From: Bacteroidaceae bacterium
Lineage (GTDB): Bacteria > Bacteroidota > Bacteroidia > Bacteroidales > Bacteroidaceae
Assembly: GCA_017649485.1 (NCBI GenBank)
Contig: JAGCGS010000040.1
Span: forward strand, 22,798 to 86,797
DNA: 64,000 nt
Direction of reading: 5' to 3'
Shown: in pieces, positions 7,480 to 16,190 of the stretch
How the letters are laid out: every line of letters begins with the position of its first letter
Numbering within the stretch: position 1 is the first letter of the stretch
Position numbers and translations under genes: made by a program
The notes under the pieces: model-generated
Seen by the model: the letters and a program-made list of their open reading frames with translations, nothing else
The model's database searches: none
Told to the model about the DNA's origin: nothing

Positions 7480-8844
7480 ATGAGAAAGTATTTTGTATTT
7501 GTAGTTGTGTTGATGGCTGTTATGTTGCTGCCAGTCAGTTTGTCGGCTTTCAACGGACCTCGTGGTCAACTGGTAGCAGGAGCTGCCAAAGCTGATATTA
7601 CTCCAGATCTCAAAGATCTTCCTCCAACTTCACAGGGCATTTTGGATCATTGTTACGTTAGAGTTATTATTTTTGGGAATGGCTCGACTAAAGCAGCTTT
7701 CATTACTTTTGATGCAGGAGGTGTTGATTCGAATGCAGCAGCTTATATTGACAAGCGTGCTGCTGATGAACTTGGCATCCCAGAGGGCAATATCATCTAT
7801 AATGGAACACATACTCATTCTGGAAGTAGTGTTAGAGGAGATGAATTGAACAATCGGGTATGGAGTGCTTTAAAGAGTGCTGTGGATGCTATGGTACCGG
7901 CTAAATTGGGCTATGGTAGTGGAGTATCATACTTGAATGTAAAACGTGACCTCTATGATGCTGAACGCGGTTCGTGGTGGGAAGGACCAGATTATGATGG
8001 CAAGTCTGACAAGACGGTGGGTGTTATCTACTTTGAAAGTTTGGATGGAACTCCCATTGCCACCTATTTCAATTATGCGATGCATGCTGTGATAACAGGT
8101 AATACCGATAAAGTCAGTGCTGATTTCCCTGGTTCCGCTGAGCGCTATGTGGAAAGTCGCTATGGTGATGGTTTCGTGGCAAGTTTTGCCTCTGGTGCTG
8201 CGGGTGATCAGAATCCTATTTATTTCCAACAGACTTTTGATCTTCGTAATATCCGCATAGCTGATTTTGCCGCTCGTGGTGAGGACATTTCCAATAGAAT
8301 GCCTCCTGGAGGGCAGGGCTTAGACAGAACAAAGCCTGAAGTACAACGACTTTTAGGAGAACAGGAGAGGATGATTGAGAGTTATGGACAAATATTGGGC
8401 GAGGAAGTCAAGTATGTTATTATGAATATGCGCCATTTTGAGACGCAAGTTACCATCAACTGTGCAAGAAAGGTGGTCAATGTGCCGGGAAGAAGGTTGC
8501 TCAATAGAGAAGGTAGGGCAGGATTCACAGGTCAATATGAAGATATTGGTGATGTGGGTATTGGTCTTTGTCTCATTATGCTGGATGACATTCCTGTAAC
8601 AGCTGTGGCAGGTGAGCCATATAACCAGATTGCAGTACGATTGAAGAGGGAATCTCCTTATTCCCGAACCATGATGACAGGTCTTGCCTACTGTCCTGGT
8701 GTGGGCTATGGTGGATATATACCAGATGATGAATCTTATGGTGCTGAAGTCTTTGAGGTGCTTGGGTCTCGCTACAAACAAGGCTATGCTGAGAGTGCTA
8801 TCGTAAATGGGCTATTGGAAATGATTCATGATGCAACCCATTAA
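7480..8844 (+). CDS. Neutral/alkaline ceramidase-like exported hydrolase
   Basis: A 454-residue protein with an N-terminal signal peptide (hydrophobic to about residue 23). The mature part starts with the family signature VAGAAKADITPDL and continues with NGTHTHSGSS, FNYAMHAVITG, VSADFPGSAERYVE and FASGAAGDQNP. These match the N-terminal catalytic domain of neutral ceramidases, whose zinc-binding His residues lie in HTHSG and neighbouring motifs. Full-length ceramidases also have a C-terminal domain, absent or very short here, so it belongs to the shorter neutral/alkaline non-lysosomal ceramidase group. The substrate may be a sphingolipid or another amide; specificity is uncertain. It appears to be a single-gene unit. 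Confidence 0.8.
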   Translation: MRKYFVFVVVLMAVMLLPVSLSAFNGPRGQLVAGAAKADITPDLKDLPPTSQGILDHCYVRVIIFGNGSTKAAFITFDAGGVDSNAAAYIDKRAADELGIPEGNIIYNGTHTHSGSSVRGDELNNRVWSALKSAVDAMVPAKLGYGSGVSYLNVKRDLYDAERGSWWEGPDYDGKSDKTVGVIYFESLDGTPIATYFNYAMHAVITGNTDKVSADFPGSAERYVESRYGDGFVASFASGAAGDQNPIYFQQTFDLRNIRIADFAARGEDISNRMPPGGQGLDRTKPEVQRLLGEQERMIESYGQILGEEVKYVIMNMRHFETQVTINCARKVVNVPGRRLLNREGRAGFTGQYEDIGDVGIGLCLIMLDDIPVTAVAGEPYNQIAVRLKRESPYSRTMMTGLAYCPGVGYGGYIPDDESYGAEVFEVLGSRYKQGYAESAIVNGLLEMIHDATH

Positions 8845-8978
8845 ACATGTTATTCAATGTCTTTAAAGAATGATGCAATAATTATTGTTAAAAATAAGTA
8901 GTCAAGAGCGAGTGATATCAGATTATTTCGTATTTTTACACTTTCGAATAAATTATTTTAATAGAAAAATTACAGAAT

Positions 8979-9962
8979 ATGACTACAGGAAACGTTCGTC
9001 CGGCTGATATGGAGCGCATTACAACTCCCGCTTTAGCCCAGAAATTCATTGAAGAACAGATTAAGGAGCTGCGTGCTCAGATTGGCGACAAGAAGGTGCT
9101 GCTGGCACTCTCTGGTGGCGTTGACTCATCAGTGGTGGCTGCTTTGCTGATTAAGGCCGTTGGTAAGCAATTGGTGTCAGTTCATGTGAATCATGGCTTG
9201 CTGCGCAAGGGTGAGCCTGAACAGGTAATTCGTGTTTTCCGTGATGAGCTGAATGCCAATCTGGTGTATGTGGATGCAACAGACCGTTTTCTCGATAAAC
9301 TGGCAGGTGTGGCTGATCCCGAGCAGAAACGTAAAATCATTGGTGCCGAGTTCATTCGTGTGTTCGAGGAGGAAGCTCGTAAGCAAGAGGGCATCAGTTT
9401 CTTGGCTCAGGGTACCATCTATCCCGACATCATAGAGTCTGGTCCTGTGAAGTCGCACCACAACGTGGGAGGTCTGCCTGAAGATTTGCAATTTGATTTG
9501 GTGGAACCTATAAAGCTGTTATTCAAGGATGAGGTTCGCGTGGTTGGTAAGGAGTTAGGATTGCCTGACAATATGGTTTTTCGCCAGCCTTTCCCTGGTC
9601 CTGGTCTGGGTGTTCGATGTACTGGTGCCATTACTCGCGACCGTCTGGAAGCTCTTCGTGAGTCTGATGCTATCCTGCGTGAGGAGTTTGCCAAGAATGG
9701 TTTGGAAGGCAAAGTTTGGCAGTATTTCACTATCGTGCCAGACTTCAAGTCAACAGGTGTGAAGGACAATAAACGCAGTTGGGATTGGCCTGTCATCATT
9801 CGTGCCGTCAATACCCGTGATGCGATGACCGCCACCATCGAAGAAATACCTTATGAACTGCTGCACCACATTACACAACGCATTATTACTGAAGTGCCTG
9901 GCGTAAATCGCGTTTTATACGACCTTACTCCAAAGCCAACGGGTACAATTGAGTGGGAATAG
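8979..9962 (+). CDS. guaA: GMP synthase ATP-pyrophosphatase/dimerisation subunit lacking the glutaminase domain
   Basis: The C-terminal two-thirds of a GMP synthase, which adenylates XMP and aminates it to GMP. The 327 residues start in the ATP-pyrophosphatase domain: LALSGGVDSSVVAAL is the PP-loop (about residue 42), then HVNHGLLRKGE, LAQGTIYPDIIES and HHNVGGLP. The dimerisation domain holds RQPFPGPGLGVR and ends KPTGTIEWE. The N-terminal class I glutamine amidotransferase domain (about 190 residues in usual bacterial GuaA) is missing, and the 134 bp upstream do not encode it. It may use free ammonia or a separate glutaminase, as in archaea. A strong terminator follows. Confidence 0.9.
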   Translation: MTTGNVRPADMERITTPALAQKFIEEQIKELRAQIGDKKVLLALSGGVDSSVVAALLIKAVGKQLVSVHVNHGLLRKGEPEQVIRVFRDELNANLVYVDATDRFLDKLAGVADPEQKRKIIGAEFIRVFEEEARKQEGISFLAQGTIYPDIIESGPVKSHHNVGGLPEDLQFDLVEPIKLLFKDEVRVVGKELGLPDNMVFRQPFPGPGLGVRCTGAITRDRLEALRESDAILREEFAKNGLEGKVWQYFTIVPDFKSTGVKDNKRSWDWPVIIRAVNTRDAMTATIEEIPYELLHHITQRIITEVPGVNRVLYDLTPKPTGTIEWE

Positions 9963-9984
9963 TAGTTTATAATAAAATAGTTAT

Positions 9985-10024
9985 GCCCTTGAGTTAGTTA
10001 CCTATCAACTCAAGGGCTTTTTTA
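9985..10024 (+). terminator. Intrinsic terminator after the GMP synthase gene
   Basis: A perfect 11-bp stem (9985-9995 with 10007-10017) and then a run of T. The cbiO gene converges from the other side, so it may serve both strands. Confidence 0.85.
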
Positions 10025-10043
10025 TTCAGACAAACATTTGCAT

Positions 10044-10790
10044 TTATAGATTCCTTGATAGCGACAACGGAAGCTCTAAACCGTTGGCTTCCAATAGTGG
10101 ACGGTTTCTTAAAATCTTCTCTGTGGCATCTATACCAACTATTTCTCCTTTCTTTAGTAGGATAACCTCTTGACAAGTGTCATAGATGAAGTCCAGATCG
10201 TGTGAAGCAATGAGTTTTGCCATTGGAAGCTCGTTGACTATGTGAATAAGATTACGTCTGTTGCGAGGATCGAGGGCAACAGAGGGTTCGTCCATTAGCA
10301 TCAGTTTGCTTTGGGTAGCCAGCACGGTGGCGATGCTTGCCAATTTCTTCTCGCCTCCGGATAAACTGTAGATATGCCGATATTTCAATTCTTCAAGATG
10401 TACCATTCGCAAAGCCTGCATCACACTTTCATCCACTTGTTCATTATTCATCCTGTAGTTGCGTGGTGCAAAAGCCACATCTTCGTAAACGGTTGACATA
10501 AATAGCTGGCTATCGGAATCCTGAAACACATAGCCAACCTTCTTACGAATGGCCTTGAGATTGTCTTTCTGCAACTTAATACCTGCTACATTGATGTTCC
10601 CATGCTGCATATCCAATAGTCCGCAAACCAATTTCAGTAAGGTGGATTTACCAGCTCCATTGGCTCCAATCAGTCCCACACACTGATTCTCGGCAATGCT
10701 GAAAGTCAAGTTGTGCAATACCTCATTACTCTTATCTCCAGCATGTCCGTCATACGTGAATGACAGGTTGTTAACTTCAAGAATATTCAT
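10044..10790 (-). CDS. cbiO: Energy-coupling factor transporter ATPase (CbiO-like), probably for nickel
   Basis: The ATP-binding subunit of an ECF/Cbi-type metal importer. Visible motifs are Walker A GANGAGKST, a Q-loop (VFQDSDSQLF), the ABC signature LSGGEKK and Walker B LMLMDEP, followed by the H-loop ASHDLDF. The start was set at the ATG at 10790, whose ATGA overlaps the cbiQ stop by 4 bp; an upstream in-frame start would extend into cbiQ. As the last gene of a run beginning with larB, it most likely energises nickel uptake for the nickel-pincer cofactor, although cobalt cannot be excluded from sequence alone. Confidence 0.9.
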   Translation of the reverse strand: MNILEVNNLSFTYDGHAGDKSNEVLHNLTFSIAENQCVGLIGANGAGKSTLLKLVCGLLDMQHGNINVAGIKLQKDNLKAIRKKVGYVFQDSDSQLFMSTVYEDVAFAPRNYRMNNEQVDESVMQALRMVHLEELKYRHIYSLSGGEKKLASIATVLATQSKLMLMDEPSVALDPRNRRNLIHIVNELPMAKLIASHDLDFIYDTCQEVILLKKGEIVGIDATEKILRNRPLLEANGLELPLSLSRNL

Positions 10791-11554
10791 AAAAATCTGA
10801 TTGTTAGAAATAATGCAATCCAACCTATTCCATATAGGTAATCCTTTAGCTTCGCTGTCCTCTCTTGGCTGAGGGTAAACTCACCCGTAAAGCCTCTCAT
10901 CTCCATACTCTCATAAACAGTCTGAGCTCGATCGTAACTGCGCAACAACAATTGTCCTACCATCGTTCCCCAAACTTTAAAATGTACACCTTGCTGATTG
11001 GGCGCACGTAGCGAGTAGGCTTCAGTCATTCGTTCCACCTCTTTCAGAAACACAATCAGGTAGCGATAAATCAGCATGAAGACAGTCACCAGAACTGCTG
11101 GAATATGAAGCTGTCTCATTGCACCACAGATAGACTCCATAGGTGTAGTAACTATCAGTAGATAAGCAGCCATAATGGCAAAGATGCCTTTTAAAAACAG
11201 AGTAGTCATAGATATCATGCCCCCAGTGATAACTAAGCTTCCTACTTGCATCATCGGCTGACGGTCGATAAGGATGTTGGGAATCCCTACAAAAGCCAGC
11301 ATCAGGATGATTATCCACAAGCGTCGCATCAGCATATTCAGTGAAATCCCTCCTGCTGCAAAGCATATAGCCAAGTAGCATCCCATCAAAATAGTGCCTG
11401 CCAGGTTGAATTTGCCAAATGAAACCAATACCACAAGATAGGCGATTGTTACCAGCAATTTGCAAAGCGGATGGACTGACTGTAACCAGCCTGCTTGCCT
11501 TGATTCCTTGTCGATGGCGTGAAGTTCAATGATGGCTCTGCTAACTCTACGCAT
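10787..11554 (-). CDS. cbiQ: Energy-coupling factor transporter transmembrane subunit (CbiQ/EcfT-like)
   Basis: A 255-residue inner-membrane protein with about five hydrophobic segments. The coupling region at the C-terminal side shows AYSLRAPNQ and later YESMEMRGF, corresponding to the two Ala-Arg-Gly-type coupling helices that touch the ATPase in EcfT/CbiQ proteins. It overlaps cbiM by 8 bp and cbiO by 4 bp, so the three subunits are translationally coupled. It links the metal-binding CbiM to the ATPase. Confidence 0.88.
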   Translation of the reverse strand: MRRVSRAIIELHAIDKESRQAGWLQSVHPLCKLLVTIAYLVVLVSFGKFNLAGTILMGCYLAICFAAGGISLNMLMRRLWIIILMLAFVGIPNILIDRQPMMQVGSLVITGGMISMTTLFLKGIFAIMAAYLLIVTTPMESICGAMRQLHIPAVLVTVFMLIYRYLIVFLKEVERMTEAYSLRAPNQQGVHFKVWGTMVGQLLLRSYDRAQTVYESMEMRGFTGEFTLSQERTAKLKDYLYGIGWIALFLTIRFL

Positions 11555-12533
11555 TTTGTCTCTGTTTGATGAAATAAGCTAAAACGGCACAGATGAACAA
11601 AACAACCAGACTACCTATAACGCCTGATAGTGATGTTCCCCAAGCATTTTCAGACCCTTTAAGTGCGTAGTCAGGTAGTAATGCAGTCTGCTCTTGAATC
11701 TGTGCAGCCCAATCATAGGTCCCTCCTGTAACTTCAAGTTCATCAGAACCTGTTACCTTGAAGATGGACCACTCCAAACCGTCTGGATAGGAGGATGCCA
11801 TCAACGAGAAGAGCCCACCAACTACCAGCGTACAAGCCAGGATGATGCCAGCAACAGATGAAGCAGTTAATTTAGCTTCTTCACGCTTGTTGTAACCATA
11901 CAGCAACTGAGGTCGAGCTTCGAAGATAAAGACCAATACAGCGGTAGTAATTAAACCCTCAATTAGTCCGATAATTAAATGGATAGGAATCATAAAGCCT
12001 AAGAATGTAATGAAAGGAAGCTCTGTGATGCCAGAAGCGAGAGTCTCTAACGTTACGGAAAAGGCTCCCAACAGCAAACTAATTGTACATCCTACGATGG
12101 ACGCGGCTGCTATACGTCCTTTGGTAAATCCCTTTCGGGTAAAAAAATTCCAAACGACCAGACCTCCTACAAAACATCCGTAAAAGCCCATATTCCAGAT
12201 GTTGCATCCTAAGGCCAGTAGGCCTCCGTCGGCAAATACCAGACACTGTATGGCAAGAATAGCAATCATAGTTAGGAAGGCTGCGTATGGACCCAAAACG
12301 GCACTGAGCAGCATACTGCCGCACAGATGACCTGAAGATCCTGTGCCTGGTATCGTGAAATTAATCATCTGGGTTGCGAATACAAAGGCACCCATCACTC
12401 CCATTAGTGGAATTGTATATTTTTGATTGTCACTATTGCTGTTTTTCTTTAGTGAATAACCAGTTGCTATTGCTGAACAGGCATATAGTGTTCCTGACAC
12501 AACGGGAGAAACCAACGCATCGGCCATATGCAT
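11547..12533 (-). CDS. cbiM: Metal-specificity subunit CbiM/NikM with fused PDGLE domain
   Basis: The substrate-binding membrane subunit of an ECF metal importer. The N-terminus MHMADALVSP places a His at position 2, the conserved metal-coordinating terminus of CbiM/NikM. Several membrane segments follow to about residue 215. The C-terminal part (about 225-328) contains SYPDGLEWS, the CbiN/NikN-like PDGLE domain, between two membrane helices, so the M and N components are fused. It starts 5 bp after larE. The Lar context suggests nickel rather than cobalt. Confidence 0.88.
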   Translation of the reverse strand: MHMADALVSPVVSGTLYACSAIATGYSLKKNSNSDNQKYTIPLMGVMGAFVFATQMINFTIPGTGSSGHLCGSMLLSAVLGPYAAFLTMIAILAIQCLVFADGGLLALGCNIWNMGFYGCFVGGLVVWNFFTRKGFTKGRIAAASIVGCTISLLLGAFSVTLETLASGITELPFITFLGFMIPIHLIIGLIEGLITTAVLVFIFEARPQLLYGYNKREEAKLTASSVAGIILACTLVVGGLFSLMASSYPDGLEWSIFKVTGSDELEVTGGTYDWAAQIQEQTALLPDYALKGSENAWGTSLSGVIGSLVVLFICAVLAYFIKQRQNA

Positions 12534-12538
12534 AATTG

Positions 12539-13363
12539 TTACCCTTCCTTTAATATGTGAATATCCATACTGCCACTTCTGAATCCCTCTAAGTCGAGAG
12601 TAATATATACGAATCCCATGCGTTTAAGCTCAGCAATTACTGATTGACGTTTAGAGAGTAGCAGATCCATCTGTTCTTCATCAACCTCAATGCGAGTCAC
12701 ATCTCCGTGTATCCTCAGCCTCACATTATAAAAACCTTGTGAGCGTAACCAGACTTCGGCTTTATCCACTTGCTGCATTAACTCATAATTCAATTCCGTA
12801 CCATAAGGGAAACGCGTTGCCATACAAGGAGTAGATGGACGTGATGCCACAGAAATGCCGTATTGTGCTGCCAGTTTACGGACCTCTTCTTTTGTGATGC
12901 CCAATTTGGCAAATGGACTGATTATTGACAATTCCCTCAATGCCTGGATGCCTGGACGATAAACCTTCAGGTCGTCGGCGTTAGTTCCTTCCACCACAAG
13001 ACTTACTCCCAGCGTCCTGGCTCTTTCCAGCAATTTTTTGAACATACAGCGTTTACAGCGATAGCACCTGTCTGGTGGATTCATACTGATATCAGCTTCG
13101 TCCAATTCGTTGATTTGCAACACCCAATGCTCGGCACCCGTTTCATTTGCTACCTGCTTGGCTATCTCAACGTCGCCGTGTGGATGTAAGTGAGTCTGCA
13201 AGGTGATTGCATAGATTTTTGAGCCTGTTTGTCTGGCTGCTTCACAACACAAATATAGCAGCAGACTGCTGTCAACACCTCCCGAGAAAGCCACAGCCAC
13301 ATCTTTTTCCGCCAGTTCGCGTAAATAGGCTTTCAATGCTTCAATTTTACTTGTTGTATCCAT
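12539..13363 (-). CDS. larE: ATP-dependent sacrificial sulfur transferase LarE
   Basis: LarE converts the dicarboxylated pyridinium intermediate to its thiocarboxylic form in nickel-pincer nucleotide synthesis. The PP-loop is AVAFSGGVDSSLLLYL (about residue 20). A CYRCKRC cluster follows NPPDR, and STPCMATRFPYG contains the Cys in the position of the sacrificial cysteine. The CxxC plus this Cys is a pattern linked with iron-sulfur-dependent LarE forms; which mechanism applies here is inference. The ATG at 13363 lies 7 bp after larC; an upstream start at 13456 would overlap larC by 86 bp and was not used. Confidence 0.92.
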   Translation of the reverse strand: MDTTSKIEALKAYLRELAEKDVAVAFSGGVDSSLLLYLCCEAARQTGSKIYAITLQTHLHPHGDVEIAKQVANETGAEHWVLQINELDEADISMNPPDRCYRCKRCMFKKLLERARTLGVSLVVEGTNADDLKVYRPGIQALRELSIISPFAKLGITKEEVRKLAAQYGISVASRPSTPCMATRFPYGTELNYELMQQVDKAEVWLRSQGFYNVRLRIHGDVTRIEVDEEQMDLLLSKRQSVIAELKRMGFVYITLDLEGFRSGSMDIHILKEG

Positions 13364-13370
13364 AAATGCT

Positions 13371-14696
13371 TTATTTGTTGGTTTCGTTCCATATCTGGTT
13401 GAACACTTCTTGGAAATGAAGTCCTTTGGCCTGACACACAGCTTCAACGTCGTCATACTCGGGGTAGCAACGTTGGGTGTTATCAGGTAGTGTAACCACT
13501 TTTACCCTAACTTCTCCCATGCTGGTTTTTACTTTACGTATCTCTCGGGGTAAAACAGCCCGTTCCATTCGTACGATGCGTATGCCTATCGTGGTAGTTT
13601 CTTCAAAGATGATACGCTGCATCAACTCCCTTGATTTTTCCTCACAGATTACATTCAGTTGATAACCTGGTCTGTTCTTTTTCATGAAGACTGGGAAATA
13701 ATGCACATCCCTTGCTCCCGCTTCCAGTAGCCTGTTCATCACATATCCCATCTGCTCACCCGTGCAGTCGTCTATGTTGCTTTCCAGCTTCACAATTTCA
13801 TCTGTTGCATCGTCGTTTGTCTTTATTACAGTCTGTTGGGCTTGGACAACAGCGTGGGGTAGGGCTGGTTTACTTGTGGTCACTGCTCCTTGATCTTCTA
13901 TAAGCATCGCCCTCAGGAGGCTAGGACGTTCGTAGTTACGTTTTCCTGCTCCGATACCTGTACGCAGCACCTTGAAATTATCAGGCAAGCTGTCACTTGT
14001 ACGTATAGCGGCAACAATCGCTGCACCTGTAGGTGTCACAAATTCACCTTTTGTATTGGTGATATGCAGATTCAGGTGGTGAGCATCCACAATATTAGCC
14101 ACGGCTGGCACAGGAATGGGCAATACACCATGTTGACAACGCACTGTACCTATACCTTCGTAAAGCACAGGAACAATCACTTCTTCAATGTGCAGATTGT
14201 CCAGGCATACAGCTACTGCTGCTATATCTACAATGGAATCCACAGCTCCCACTTCATGAAAGTGTACCTCATCCTTGGGAAGTCCATGCGCTTTCGCTTC
14301 TGCTTCGGCTATGATTTCAAACATCTTTATCGCCAGTTGTTTGGCCTTAGCTGTTAGTCCGCTATTGGTTAATATGTTCACTATATCATTTAACCCCCTG
14401 TGATGATGTTTATGAAACAAGTTGAAAGGGAAATGATGGTGGTGATGGTGACCTTTCTCACCGTGAAGGTATTCCATATCGTGGTCATGGTTGTCGTGTT
14501 TAAGCACTACATTGAAGTCGCAAGCTTCGATACCAGCTTTATTAACACGGTTGATGTGTGTTTCAAATCCCTTAATAGGCAGGCTTTTTAGAGCTTGGTC
14601 AAGCACCTGTGCATCTGCTCCCAGATCAAGCAGGGCAGCTACAGTCATATCACCGCTGATGCCTGAATAACATTCTAAGTACAGTTTTTGTTTCAT
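13371..14696 (-). CDS. larC: Nickel insertion protein LarC, single uninterrupted reading frame
   Basis: LarC is a CTP-dependent cyclometallase that inserts Ni into the pincer nucleotide. The 441-residue protein opens LYLECYSGISGDM and has a strongly His-rich segment (about residues 66-100, with runs of five to six His), then HFHEVGAVDSIVDI, GIGAGKRNYERPS, SNIDDCTGEQMGYVMNRLLEAGA and TTIGIR. In Lactobacillus plantarum larC1/larC2 are joined by programmed frameshifting; here both parts are continuous. The ATG at 14696 was chosen over a GTG at 14702. It starts just behind the larB stop. Confidence 0.93.
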   Translation of the reverse strand: MKQKLYLECYSGISGDMTVAALLDLGADAQVLDQALKSLPIKGFETHINRVNKAGIEACDFNVVLKHDNHDHDMEYLHGEKGHHHHHHFPFNLFHKHHHRGLNDIVNILTNSGLTAKAKQLAIKMFEIIAEAEAKAHGLPKDEVHFHEVGAVDSIVDIAAVAVCLDNLHIEEVIVPVLYEGIGTVRCQHGVLPIPVPAVANIVDAHHLNLHITNTKGEFVTPTGAAIVAAIRTSDSLPDNFKVLRTGIGAGKRNYERPSLLRAMLIEDQGAVTTSKPALPHAVVQAQQTVIKTNDDATDEIVKLESNIDDCTGEQMGYVMNRLLEAGARDVHYFPVFMKKNRPGYQLNVICEEKSRELMQRIIFEETTTIGIRIVRMERAVLPREIRKVKTSMGEVRVKVVTLPDNTQRCYPEYDDVEAVCQAKGLHFQEVFNQIWNETNK

Positions 14697-14698
14697 CT

Positions 14699-15469
14699 TC
14701 ACTCAGCTTTAAAGTGTGAATGGTCACCCTCGCAGATGGCCAGATTGATTTGAGAAGCCAGATATCCAGCTCCGTATCCGTTGTCTATATTGACGGTTGC
14801 AATGCCATTTGCACACGAATTGATCATCGTGAGCAAAGCTGAAAGACCATTCATACTGGCTCCATATCCTACAGAGGTTGGCACCGCAATAACAGGTTTA
14901 CTTACCAGTCCACCTATCACGCTGGCTAATGCTCCCTCCATTCCTGCTACAGCAATCACGCAATTAGCACCTTGAATAACATCCAACCTTGCCAGCAGTC
15001 TGTGTAATCCGCTAACACCTACATCGAAAATCCTAACCACGTTATTACCCAAAAATTCAGCTGTTTGTGCAGCTTCCTCAGCAACGGGAATATCGGCTGT
15101 GCCGGCAGTACATACAGCAATCAAACCGCGTTTCAGCTTGTCAGGTTTTTCAATTTTCAACACATGTGATATAGGGTCAAAGGATGCATCGGGATAATGT
15201 GTTTGTATCAATGTTGCCTGTTGTTCGTTGGCTCGTGTACCCAATACCTCCCTTTCAGCTTCATAAAGCCTGTCGAAAATGCTGAGTAAATGCTGGTCAG
15301 CCTTTCCTTGACAAAACACCACTTCTGCAGCTCCCGACCGCAGTTTACGATGATTGTCTAACTTGGCATAGCCCAAATCCTCGAATGGCTGTCGGCGTAA
15401 CAGGCTCTCAGCTTCTTCAACAGTCATAGTACCAGACTTCACCTTTTCTAATAATGCTTTTGTATCCAT
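14699..15469 (-). CDS. larB: Nickel-pincer cofactor biosynthesis protein LarB
   Basis: LarB carboxylates and hydrolyses nicotinic acid adenine dinucleotide, the first step of nickel-pincer nucleotide synthesis. The C-terminal half is PurE-like: VCTAGTADIPVAEEAA, IFDVGVSGLHRLL, VIAVAGMEGALASVIGGL and VAVPTSVGYGAS match the AIR-carboxylase fold of LarB. The length is 256 residues, usual for the family. The ATG at 15469 was taken as start because it follows the promoter closely; an in-frame extension to 15511 would pass through the -7 box. First gene of the larB-larC-larE-cbiM-cbiQ-cbiO run. Confidence 0.93.
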   Translation of the reverse strand: MDTKALLEKVKSGTMTVEEAESLLRRQPFEDLGYAKLDNHRKLRSGAAEVVFCQGKADQHLLSIFDRLYEAEREVLGTRANEQQATLIQTHYPDASFDPISHVLKIEKPDKLKRGLIAVCTAGTADIPVAEEAAQTAEFLGNNVVRIFDVGVSGLHRLLARLDVIQGANCVIAVAGMEGALASVIGGLVSKPVIAVPTSVGYGASMNGLSALLTMINSCANGIATVNIDNGYGAGYLASQINLAICEGDHSHFKAE

Positions 15470-15497
15470 CGTGTTTATTATTAAAAACCACCGATTG

Positions 15498-15505
15498 CAA
15501 ATATA
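15498..15505 (-). promoter_or_regulatory. -7 box of the larB operon promoter
   Basis: TATATTTG on the minus strand fits TAnnTTTG. The -33 region 20 bp upstream (TTTC within a T-run) is a weaker match. The expected start near 15491 leaves a short leader before the larB ATG. Confidence 0.55.
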
Positions 15506-15652
15506 GAACATTTTGGTTTAAGAATGAAAAAATCATTTATTTTTCTTCATTATTTCATATCAACCTTGATAATATTGCCCCTCGTCTTCAGCTAAATGCC
15601 CTGTTTTCTTCAGCTAATTCTTAACAAGACGAACATGAAATAACTATAAATG

Positions 15653-15684
15653 CTTGTTATTATGGAACGAAATCCTTAGCTTTG
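15653..15684 (+). promoter_or_regulatory. Promoter of the ABM-type lipoprotein gene
   Basis: CTTG at 15653-15656, a 20-bp spacer and TAGCTTTG at 15677-15684. It lies 20 bp upstream of the ATG at 15705. Confidence 0.6.
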
Positions 15685-15704
15685 CAGATAAAAAGATAAA
15701 CACT

Positions 15705-16160
15705 ATGAAAAAAACATCAATTGGCCTCTGGGGTGTAATTATGATGACGATAATGACAAGTTGTAATGTAAGTAAGCCTACCGAATTTGAAACAAAACAG
15801 GCGGAGGCGAAAGAATCTGTGGCAGAAATGCTGGTTCGTCTCTCTGTAATTGAGGTTTTTCCTGAGTATATCGACGATTATTTGGCAGCAGCTGCTACAG
15901 TAGGAGGGGAGTCGGTGAAAAAGGAGCCAGGAGTTATCTGCATCTATCCCTTACAGCTCAAGAGTGATAAATGCCAGGTTCGCATACTGGAAATCTATCG
16001 TGACCAAGAGGCATATCAAAGTCACATCGCCAGCGAACACTTCCAGACCTACAAACAGGGGACACTGCACATGGTGAAGAACCTTGAATTACATGACATG
16101 AATCCGCTTGCCCCTGAAGCTATGCAATTTATATTCAAGAAAACCATCGAAAGCTTGTAG
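15705..16160 (+). CDS. Lipoprotein with antibiotic-biosynthesis-monooxygenase-like (dimeric alpha/beta barrel) domain
   Basis: A 151-residue protein with a lipoprotein signal ending MTSC (Cys at about residue 20). The remainder (VRLSVIEVFPEYIDDYLAAA...EPGVICIYPLQ...VRILEIYRDQEAYQSHIASEHFQTY) has the pattern of the ABM/YgiN fold, including the characteristic His of the AHxxSxHF-like segment. Members include small monooxygenases and proteins of unknown role, so catalytic activity is not assured. The start at 15705 was chosen because the upstream extension to 15654 passes through the promoter. It ends 30 bp before the GH43 gene and may be cotranscribed with it. Confidence 0.75.
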   Translation: MKKTSIGLWGVIMMTIMTSCNVSKPTEFETKQAEAKESVAEMLVRLSVIEVFPEYIDDYLAAAATVGGESVKKEPGVICIYPLQLKSDKCQVRILEIYRDQEAYQSHIASEHFQTYKQGTLHMVKNLELHDMNPLAPEAMQFIFKKTIESL

Positions 16161-16190
16161 ATGATTATTGATTAAAATTGATATAATAGT

